A stretch of DNA of 64,000 nucleotides from positions 1,240,001-1,304,000 of the forward strand of contig NC_026743.1 of assembly GCF_000210295.1 (NCBI RefSeq). The letters are read 5' to 3'. This DNA is from Trypanosoma brucei gambiense DAL972 (taxonomy: Eukaryota > Euglenozoa > Kinetoplastea > Trypanosomatida > Trypanosomatidae). The notes under the pieces are model-generated. The model was not told where the DNA came from. It saw only the letters and a program-made list of their open reading frames with translations, and did no database searches. Below are positions 57,596 through 64,000 of the stretch, piece after piece. Made by a program: the position numbers and the translations under genes. How positions within the stretch are numbered: position 1 is the stretch's first letter; the number at the start of each line of letters is the position of its first letter.

Positions 57596-58114
57596 ATGAC
57601 CACATACGTCCCAAAGAGCTCGCGCGATGATGTATACCGCTTCTTCTTCACTGAGGGCGTTGTTTCCTGCAAGAAGGACCCCCTCGGCACGTGGAAGGGA
57701 ACTCTTGGTGGCAAGACGTTCAAGCTTCCCACTCTACAGGTAATGCAACTGATGCGTTCCCTGAAGAGCCGTGGCCTCATTAAGGAGCAATTCGCCTGGC
57801 GCCACTTCTACTGGACTCTAAATGATGAAGGCATCAACTACATGCGGAAATACCTCTATCTGGGAGCAGATGCTGTGCCGAACACTCACAAGGTGGACCA
57901 CAAGACCTTTGAACGCGAAGGCGGACGCGGGCGTGGGCGCGGTGATGGCCGTGGCCGTGGGCGCGGGTTCGGACGTGGCCGTGGCGAGGGCCGTGGCTTC
58001 GGACGTGGACGCGGTGAAGGCCGTGGCCGTGGTTTCCATAGTGAGCGCGACCAGTACCGCGCCGGCGCTGCTGCCCAAGGCGAGGATGCCGCGCCCGTTG
58101 CTGCGGTTGAGTAG
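57596..58114 (+). CDS. RPS10: 40S ribosomal protein S10 (eS10), copy 2
   Basis: The 172-residue product is identical to copy 1, 1435 nt upstream. The conserved N-terminal S10 domain and the Arg-Gly-rich tail are unchanged. Identity with copy 1 begins at the ATG and extends 15 nt past the stop, after which the 3' flanks are unrelated. Nothing similar is seen in the 5' flanks, so each copy has its own acceptor and UTRs. Confidence 0.96.
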   Translation: MTTYVPKSSRDDVYRFFFTEGVVSCKKDPLGTWKGTLGGKTFKLPTLQVMQLMRSLKSRGLIKEQFAWRHFYWTLNDEGINYMRKYLYLGADAVPNTHKVDHKTFEREGGRGRGRGDGRGRGRGFGRGRGEGRGFGRGRGEGRGRGFHSERDQYRAGAAAQGEDAAPVAAVE

Positions 58115-58551
58115 GAACGGTTTGGGTTATTCGTTTACCATCTCCATTCATAATTTTTCACACCCGTTTTCTTAAATTTGAAGATGTTTCATTTTATATT
58201 TTTAATCCTATACTAAGGAGGAAAATTGTGTGCTCTGCTTTACTTTTGTTAGTGTCAAGCAATGTTATTATTAGTTAGCTACTTCTCCTTGCCTGTTTTT
58301 CTCGTGTCTACCCTTGTTTCAATACTATCGTTGTGGACTTATATCCGCTCAAATTCATAACGTGAGGCTTAGTTCAATACAGAAATAGAACTTTTGCATT
58401 TGGGTGTGAAGTCACAATTGAGGGGAAAGGGGTGTGGTGAGGTGGCAACAAAGTTCAAAGGACAAAAAATCGGAGAAAGAGTAGAAGGGGAAGGTAAGAT
58501 TTTCTTTTCTGTGCTGCTTCGTTTTGATCGCCTCTTAATATATTGTTTTCT
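58115..58551 (+). other. Intergenic region, RPS10 copy 2 to IFT122
   Basis: About 440 nt holds T/C-rich stretches at 58275-58332 and 58499-58550. The second has no AG before the IFT122 ATG, so the acceptor is probably one of the AGs between 58364 and 58490. No upstream ATG follows those sites. Confidence 0.5.
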
Positions 58552-61500
58552 ATGCTTAACACTGTGAAATGGGCTGAGCACTCAGGTGCCGAAGACGAGC
58601 CTAACCCACCCGTCTACTCCCTCTCCTATCATCCGAGTGGAGAAACGATCGTGGCGGGTTGCGGTGTTCGTGTGGTGGTGTTCGATGCAACCACCGGCGC
58701 TGTGCGACTCTCACTCAAGGGACATACAGACGCGGTCTACACAGTGACGTGTTTCTCAGATGGCAAGTATTTTGCCAGTGGAGGGGCTGACAAGACAGTT
58801 ATTCTGTGGACTATCGATGGAGAGGGTGTATTGAAGTATCAGCACCGAGAGTCCGTACAGGCGCTGGCACACAACCCTGTAACGGGAGGACTTGTTTCAG
58901 TTGCAGGTCGCGATTACGGTACGTGGTCGGCTGAACAAATGAAAGTTGGGAAATCTTCATTACCAGCAAAGGGGCTTTGTTGCGCGTGGTCACGCAATGG
59001 ACAAACATTGGCTATTGGTCTCTCTGACGGCAGTATCATTTTCGTACCTTCTCAGGGTGGTGAGAAGGTTACAGTGAAGCGCACTGCACCCGTTTGGGCG
59101 GTGGTATTCTCTCCTATTTCGGAAAGCGGAGCTGACGTCCTCGTCGTGGGGTCTTGTGATCGCCGTCTCTCCTTTTACACCAGCGACGGTAAGCCGGCAA
59201 GCAAAGAGAAGGAAATTTCCTGTGAACCATGCTCGCTCAGCTTTTATGGGGGAGGCAAGTTTTTGCTTGTTGGGGGGAGCAACTGCGAGGTTTCCCTCTT
59301 CACAAAGGACGGCAACTTGCTTGTGAAAGTAGCCGATGCGGACGATTGCATATGGTCCGTACAGGCCAGCCCAAAGCATCAACAGCTGTGTTGCGGGACA
59401 AACAGCGGTGTTTTGAAGGTGGTGGATATAAATATACCAGTGGTACACAGCATTTTCAATGATCAGTTTGTATTTCGCGACAAAATGTCTGACGCCGTCG
59501 TTCACCAACTTACGCTTGACAAGCGACTGCGTATTCCATGCAATGGCTACATCATCAAGCTGGCTGTTTATAGGGATCGCGTAGCTGTACAACTGTGTGA
59601 TAAATTCATAGTGTTCGAGTTGTTCTATGACGATGAGCGGAAGATGAAATTTCAGAACGTTGCAATCATCCGTAAACGGGTGAGCTGTGATCACCTTTGT
59701 GTTACTTTCAATGGTCTTGTGATATGCTGTGATCGTCGCCTAACCATGTATGATTTCCAGGGTAATATGCGCCAGGAGTGGACAGTGGAAAGCTCTGTTT
59801 GCTGCATCAAAGTGATTGGGGGAGTTGAAGGGAGGGAATGCCTTCTGCTTGGATTAAAGAACGGTTTGACGCTTCGTATGTTTGTCGATAATCCCTTCCC
59901 GACCACGCTGGCGAAGGTAAATAATTCAGTCAAGGCTCTTGATCTCAGTTGCGACAAGACGAAACTGGCGGTCGTCGACGATAACGGGTTGCTGCAAGCG
60001 TTTGATTTGCGGAACAAGAATGAGGTTCTCTTCATGGCAAATGGTGTTCAAGCGGTGGCGTGGAATTCAGAGTATGACGATATGATTTGCTACACAACTG
60101 CGGTAAATACATTGAACATAAAGACCGGGGCTCTGCCTCCACATGAGCAGAGATTGCCGGGGTACGTTATTGGATTCAAGGCCAATCGTGTGTTCAATGT
60201 TTGTGGTACTATTGTAGACAAGATTGAGGTACCGCATTCCCAGTCTCTGTATCGGTACATAGAAAAGAGGGATTTTGAATCTGCACACCGCATCGCCCGT
60301 CTTGGCGTACCCGATGGGGATTGGAAAATGCTTGGCATGCACGCGATGATGCACCTGCAACTCGACGTTGCTCGGAAGGCGTTTATTAACATCCGTGAGG
60401 TTAAACTCGTCGAACTGCTTAACCGCCTGGAGATGCAGCAGCGTCTAAAGGGCTCCAAAGGTGAAGAAGATGATGGACTCCTTATGGGTGATATTTTTGC
60501 TTTTCAAGGAAAGTATCAGGAGGCGTCACGACACTTCTTAAAGGCTGGACATGAAAATAAAGCGATTGATATGTTCTGTGACTTAAAAATGTGGACTGAT
60601 GCGCAGCGCGTCTGTAGCAACGAATCTCATTTAAAGGAGTTGATTCGGCAGCAGGCGCGGTGGGCGGAGGATTCGGAGAACTATATTGAGGCTGCGGCGT
60701 TGTTTCAAGCTTGTGGGGACAAATCCAGAGCTATTGCAATGTTGTGTAATGCTGGTGACGCAGATAAGTTGATGGAGATGTGCCGTGCGATGTCCAAGTC
60801 TGAGGTGGCTCTCATTACGGAGTGTGCGAACTACTTTAAGAAGCAAAAGTTAATGCAGCCCGCGATGTACGCTTATGAGAAGGTTGGTGACTATCGCTCA
60901 CTTATATGTCTTCATATGGAAATGAAAGAGTGGCGAAAGGCCTTTGCCCTCCTTGATCTTTATCCGCAATACATTCGTGAGGTGTACGTACCATGGGCCA
61001 ACTGGCTGGCAGATAATGGGAATTTCACGGCGGCACTTGATGCATACCGTAAAGCCAAGTGGCCCAGGGAAGCTGTACGCATGATGGAATCTCTTGCAGC
61101 CAACAGTGTGATATGCCGGAGGTTTCAAGAAGCGGCTTTTTATTTCATCCACTTAGCAGGAGAGTACGGGGTTCTAGAGGATGATCAGCAGCTTACCGAA
61201 GCAGAGTGGGCCGTCCGTATGAAGCGTAGCGCTGAGTGCGTCCGCCGCGCAGAAATTTACTACGCTTACCACTTTGTTTACCTACACGTGACCCAGCCTT
61301 TCACCTACGACGAGGTAACATTGTTCAACGCTTCGAGGTTCGTAATTGCAATGACCAGTAACACCGCTGTTCCTCTCAATGTTGGTAGAGGTGAGGTACT
61401 CTACACGCTGGCGCATATTGCTAGTCAATTAGATATGACGCGCACTGCGCGTATGGCCTTTGAGCGGCTGCACAACGTTGTACTGCCCACTAAAGTAATG

Positions 61501-62280
61501 GAGCAAATAGATGTGGATAGTCTTGTTTTACGCAGCAAGGGTTTCAATGATAATGAAGATCTGCTCGATGTTTGTTTTCGTTGCAAACAGATCGTTCAGC
61601 AATTTGCTAATGCTGGAGACCGCTGTCCCACTTGTGCCCATCCTTTCGTTCGTTCGTTCGTGACTTTTGTGAATCTTCCGCTGGTAGAGTTTACCTTGTC
61701 AAATGAACTTAGTGATACAGAAGCAGAGCGAATAATTTTGACGGGAGCGGGGCGAAAGAATACAGAGAATAAAACCGACGGGAACAATGGCGAGTACAAT
61801 GGGTGGAAGGCAGATACAGGTGCTGATGTCATCACGTTCGCGGAAGAGGAAGACAACATTGATGCCCTGATGGATCACCAGTTGGCAGCGTTGGGTCGAG
61901 GTGGAGCTATGGGCACCGATCCATTCAGCGCGCAACTAAAATACATTTTACGACCAGGTCGGACAAACAAAGGCTATCAACCCTTTGTCGTAAATGCCGA
62001 TATGCTTTGCAGAATGCGTCGTGATGAAGTGTTCATTGTAAAGGCCGGATTTGGAAAGCTGCCAGTGCAAAACAAGTACTATCGTCTAGTGAACCGGAGT
62101 GTAGGAATTATTCTATGTCCAGGTTGTCAGCACTTTTTCAAAGATGATGATTACGAGTATGAGTGTATGAAGGGTAACGGTTGCCCACTTTGTCAGTACA
62201 GGATGGGAAAGAAGCCGGAGAAATCAATGACTAAAGTTCTCAATGATGTTCTTGCCTCGATGGAGAAGAAAAAGGAGTAG
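58552..62280 (+). CDS. IFT122: Intraflagellar transport protein 122 (IFT-A complex)
   Basis: The protein has 1242 residues from the ATG at 58552; a TTG at 58543 only extends the open frame. IFT122 is a core subunit of IFT-A, which drives retrograde flagellar transport and import of membrane proteins. Residues about 10-290 form a WD40 propeller. The unit GHTDAVYTVTC then FASGGADKTVILW aligns with the second repeat of vertebrate IFT122. A second beta-propeller runs to about 560, followed by TPR-like helical repeats (about 580-1000). Two zinc-binding modules lie at the C-terminus: CFRC and CPTC near 1007-1030, and CPGC with CPLC near 1188-1215, as expected for IFT122. Full-length similarity and the C-terminal Cys clusters separate it from IFT140, IFT80 and IFT172. 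Confidence 0.94.
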   Translation: MLNTVKWAEHSGAEDEPNPPVYSLSYHPSGETIVAGCGVRVVVFDATTGAVRLSLKGHTDAVYTVTCFSDGKYFASGGADKTVILWTIDGEGVLKYQHRESVQALAHNPVTGGLVSVAGRDYGTWSAEQMKVGKSSLPAKGLCCAWSRNGQTLAIGLSDGSIIFVPSQGGEKVTVKRTAPVWAVVFSPISESGADVLVVGSCDRRLSFYTSDGKPASKEKEISCEPCSLSFYGGGKFLLVGGSNCEVSLFTKDGNLLVKVADADDCIWSVQASPKHQQLCCGTNSGVLKVVDINIPVVHSIFNDQFVFRDKMSDAVVHQLTLDKRLRIPCNGYIIKLAVYRDRVAVQLCDKFIVFELFYDDERKMKFQNVAIIRKRVSCDHLCVTFNGLVICCDRRLTMYDFQGNMRQEWTVESSVCCIKVIGGVEGRECLLLGLKNGLTLRMFVDNPFPTTLAKVNNSVKALDLSCDKTKLAVVDDNGLLQAFDLRNKNEVLFMANGVQAVAWNSEYDDMICYTTAVNTLNIKTGALPPHEQRLPGYVIGFKANRVFNVCGTIVDKIEVPHSQSLYRYIEKRDFESAHRIARLGVPDGDWKMLGMHAMMHLQLDVARKAFINIREVKLVELLNRLEMQQRLKGSKGEEDDGLLMGDIFAFQGKYQEASRHFLKAGHENKAIDMFCDLKMWTDAQRVCSNESHLKELIRQQARWAEDSENYIEAAALFQACGDKSRAIAMLCNAGDADKLMEMCRAMSKSEVALITECANYFKKQKLMQPAMYAYEKVGDYRSLICLHMEMKEWRKAFALLDLYPQYIREVYVPWANWLADNGNFTAALDAYRKAKWPREAVRMMESLAANSVICRRFQEAAFYFIHLAGEYGVLEDDQQLTEAEWAVRMKRSAECVRRAEIYYAYHFVYLHVTQPFTYDEVTLFNASRFVIAMTSNTAVPLNVGRGEVLYTLAHIASQLDMTRTARMAFERLHNVVLPTKVMEQIDVDSLVLRSKGFNDNEDLLDVCFRCKQIVQQFANAGDRCPTCAHPFVRSFVTFVNLPLVEFTLSNELSDTEAERIILTGAGRKNTENKTDGNNGEYNGWKADTGADVITFAEEEDNIDALMDHQLAALGRGGAMGTDPFSAQLKYILRPGRTNKGYQPFVVNADMLCRMRRDEVFIVKAGFGKLPVQNKYYRLVNRSVGIILCPGCQHFFKDDDYEYECMKGNGCPLCQYRMGKKPEKSMTKVLNDVLASMEKKKE

Positions 62281-63038
62281 TTAACGTGGAATAGCATTGC
62301 CGGAAGACGCGTAGATAGATGACAATGGCAAGGGATCCAATGTGCGGTGTGGGGAATGATAAGTGAGTTGAGGAGAAAAGATGTGGGGGGTAAGTTAGGA
62401 TGTCTTAATGTCGATTTTGGGGTCTGCTGTTAATTTTTTTTTGAAGATTAAAAGAGCAAAAAAAAAATGGATATGGAAAGGACACAAGACAAAGAATGAA
62501 AACGGGGAATAGTCATAGATGCTCGCAAGTTTTGCTCATTTAGTGGGTGTGCCACACCGTTGATACGGAGTTGTGCGCACCTCACATACACGCATATACA
62601 CGTGTATATGCATCTTTTTGAGAAGGAAACCCCAACATGGGAATGTACTAGTAATATTTCGGTTTATTGTTGAGTGTGCTACTCTATCATTGCTGGAGTG
62701 AAGAGGAATAAACAATGAAGTTTAGGTGGGGCAATTTTTTTTCTTGCTTTTTTTTTTCTTTTTAGTCCCACACCTTTCCGTCGGCAGGTCACCGTCTTTT
62801 CCTTCACAATCTTTTACGCCTCGTTTTTTTCTTTGCCTCCCTCGTGCCAGGAAAACCAGCGGCAGGAGAACCCATATATGCAAGCTGACGCCGTCTGTCT
62901 TTGGTGATGATGTGTTACTGAGTCAAAGCACCTTGCCGGATCGCGTACCGGAACTGCTGCAATTCAAAGCTTTTCTCTAGTGTTTTCTGTTTGTTGTCTT
63001 TGAGAACTGCGTTACCCAGGTCAACAAGTTACTCATGT

Positions 63039-63077
63039 TTGCTCTCTCTTTTTTTTCTCTTTTCCTTTTTTTTTTAG
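63039..63077 (+). promoter_or_regulatory. Candidate spliced-leader acceptor for the last gene
   Basis: A long T/C tract of about 35 nt runs into AG at 63076-63077, predicting an 82-nt leader with no upstream ATG. It is one of the best acceptors in the window. Confidence 0.6.
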
Positions 63078-63131
63078 GATTTCCTTCCTCTCACTTGAAG
63101 TTTCAAGTTCTTTGTTTCTTTCCTTTAATAA

Positions 63132-63156
63132 GGGAAAGGGAAGGGAGGGGAAAGGG
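63132..63156 (+). promoter_or_regulatory. G-quadruplex motif immediately upstream of a start codon
   Basis: Five G-runs (3, 3, 3, 4 and 3 G) with loops of 3, 2, 1 and 3 nt end 3 nt before the ATG at 63160, inside the predicted 5' UTR. In RNA this could form a stable structure that hinders scanning or initiation. Confidence 0.7.
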
Positions 63157-63159
63157 TAG

Positions 63160-64000
63160 ATGATGCAAAATGGTTTCGTTCTAATCCTTTTCCATCTTTT
63201 ATTGTCAGTGGTGCCGCCTGGCAGGGGAGTTGAATGGGAGGGAAGCTCTGATGACCAGAAACACGGTTCACATCATCAATTTTTTAACGTCAGTGAAAAT
63301 GAACGACTTCTCTCCAAGTTGAGGTTGCCATTTCGTCTTTCGCTAACGTCTGTGAAGGAAACGACCGATCTTGCACGTGAGGTCGTTTTCCTTCAAAGGG
63401 TAGGAGGGATGTGCCCGCGTTTGGATATGTGGGAAAGGGTAGAGGTTTTGTTCGGAATTGGAACTCCTTTAGAGGAAAAGTATGGCGTGGAGCGGCTGGA
63501 GTTGGTGCAAGCACTTCTTGAACCAGCCGTCATCCGTTTCCATGAAGATGATTTGGAGACGGTTAGCGATCCCCTGGGGTTTATTGGTCTGATGGTGCAG
63601 GGACAGGGTACGGTCATTTGGGTCCACTTCTCCGAGTTGGTGGTATCTCATATGGTCGGGCAGCCCCCGAGCCTCAATGTTAATGTGGTTGCTGTATTTC
63701 AGCGCGTTGAGCGATGGGCAAAGAAAACGAGGTTAAACAGACACCGGCTGCAAATGGAGGCGGAGTACGCCAGAGTGCGCAGTGAGCATTTGATAGCCAT
63801 CGATCATGATCGACATAAGATGAAAGAGGAGGCGACAGAACGGCGGCGTCGAAAAGAGTTCTTACGTGATCTAAGGGAGTTTAATAAACAAAACTCACAA
63901 GGTACCGTACATCATAATAAAGGGTTGGAGAATGCCGGCTTAAGTGACGACGGAGCAGCGGTTCGAGAGCAGATCGGCACTCGGTGTGAGAATATACGGC
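63160..64000 (+). CDS. N-terminal part of an unrecognised protein (3' truncated by window edge)
   Basis: The frame opens with ATG ATG at 63160 after a TAG and stays open to the window end, giving the first 280 residues. Residues 3-21 are hydrophobic (NGFVLILFHLLLSVVPP) and could be a signal peptide or anchor. Residues about 45-190 look like a folded domain with alternating helices and strands. Residues about 190-245 are a highly charged Arg/Glu helix, probably coiled coil (KEEATERRRRKEFLRDL). I do not recognise the family. Charged helices together with a signal peptide are unusual. If splicing instead used the AG at about 63206, the next in-frame ATG would be at 63409 and the hydrophobic segment would be lost. 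Confidence 0.72.
   Translation, partial: MMQNGFVLILFHLLLSVVPPGRGVEWEGSSDDQKHGSHHQFFNVSENERLLSKLRLPFRLSLTSVKETTDLAREVVFLQRVGGMCPRLDMWERVEVLFGIGTPLEEKYGVERLELVQALLEPAVIRFHEDDLETVSDPLGFIGLMVQGQGTVIWVHFSELVVSHMVGQPPSLNVNVVAVFQRVERWAKKTRLNRHRLQMEAEYARVRSEHLIAIDHDRHKMKEEATERRRRKEFLRDLREFNKQNSQGTVHHNKGLENAGLSDDGAAVREQIGTRCENIR

Larger units (their letters stand above)
56161..58129 (+). repeat. RPS10 duplication with the pseudogene inside
   Basis: Segments 56161-56694 and 57596-58129 are in 1435-nt register and nearly identical, while the related copy between them (56897-57316) has diverged strongly. The two intact copies appear to be kept alike by gene conversion that does not include the middle one. 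Confidence 0.85.
62281..63159 (+). other. Intergenic region, IFT122 to the last gene
   Basis: About 880 nt holds T-rich tracts (62732-62763, 63039-63075) and a purine-rich G-run cluster at its end (63132-63156). A frame of 84 codons at 62726-62980 has no recognisable feature and is not called. Confidence 0.55.

Noticed and set aside
58990..59694. Antisense frame of 234 codons inside IFT122
   Set aside because: It is a shadow of the WD40 coding region; an antisense gene there would break the one-strand layout.
1..64000. CRISPR arrays, prokaryotic operons, ingi/RIME-type retroposons or a strand-switch region
   Set aside because: No regularly spaced repeats, no ribosome-binding-site-led gene sets, no reverse-transcriptase frame or recognisable retroposon ends, and no supported gene on the minus strand.

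Overview
The window looks like a stretch of a kinetoplastid nuclear chromosome, most likely Trypanosoma brucei or a very close relative. Every supported gene is on the + strand and has no intron. Each is preceded by a pyrimidine-rich tract and an AG, as expected for spliced-leader trans-splicing. Intergenic DNA is rich in T-runs, A-runs and microsatellites. Several genes are kinetoplastid-specific (an RNA-editing endonuclease, an ARL13 with a docking domain). From memory, the order ZC3H32, multi-C2 protein, MKK5, DEAH helicase, NFU, eIF6, AMPK alpha, KREN3, RPS18 x2, dynein heavy chain, RPS10 x2, IFT122 matches a segment of T. brucei chromosome 10. The species call therefore rests on gene content and order, not on a search. 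The whole window reads as one polycistronic unit with no strand switch.

Layout. 1-5 kb: end of an unrecognised gene, a membrane-anchored ARM-like protein, and ARL13. 5-10 kb: a 1702-residue protein joining cyclic-nucleotide-binding-like domains to several C2 domains. 10-22 kb: the CCCH zinc-finger repressor ZC3H32, lying between a 3.1 kb and a 6.6 kb gene-free stretch that are probably very long UTRs. 22-33 kb: a coiled-coil/multi-C2 protein, MKK5, a Prp2/DHX16-like DEAH helicase, an Nfu iron-sulfur protein and eIF6. 34-40 kb: AMPK alpha and the mitochondrial editing endonuclease KREN3. 40.8-42 kb: tandem RPS18. 42.3-54.8 kb: an inner-arm-type axonemal dynein heavy chain. 56-58.1 kb: two RPS10 genes with a decayed, ATG-less RPS10 copy between them. 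58.5-62.3 kb: IFT122. 63.2 kb to the end: start of an unrecognised gene.

Themes. Four genes concern the flagellum or are strong candidates for it (ARL13, dynein heavy chain, IFT122, possibly the C2 proteins). Four are signalling or RNA-level regulators (CNB-C2 protein, ZC3H32, MKK5, AMPK alpha). The rest are housekeeping. The co-location does not imply operon-style co-regulation, because trypanosome control is mainly post-transcriptional and gene by gene.

Start codons were restricted to ATG. This moves the starts of AMPK alpha, RPS18 copy 2, RPS10 copy 1, the dynein and IFT122 downstream of the longest open frame, and shows that the middle RPS10 copy has no start codon. No prokaryotic-type system, CRISPR array, tRNA or transposon was found. 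The most notable signals are the large G-quadruplex-bearing region downstream of ZC3H32, a G-quadruplex motif ending 3 nt before the last gene's ATG, the ATG-less RPS10 copy, and the CNB-C2 fusion.
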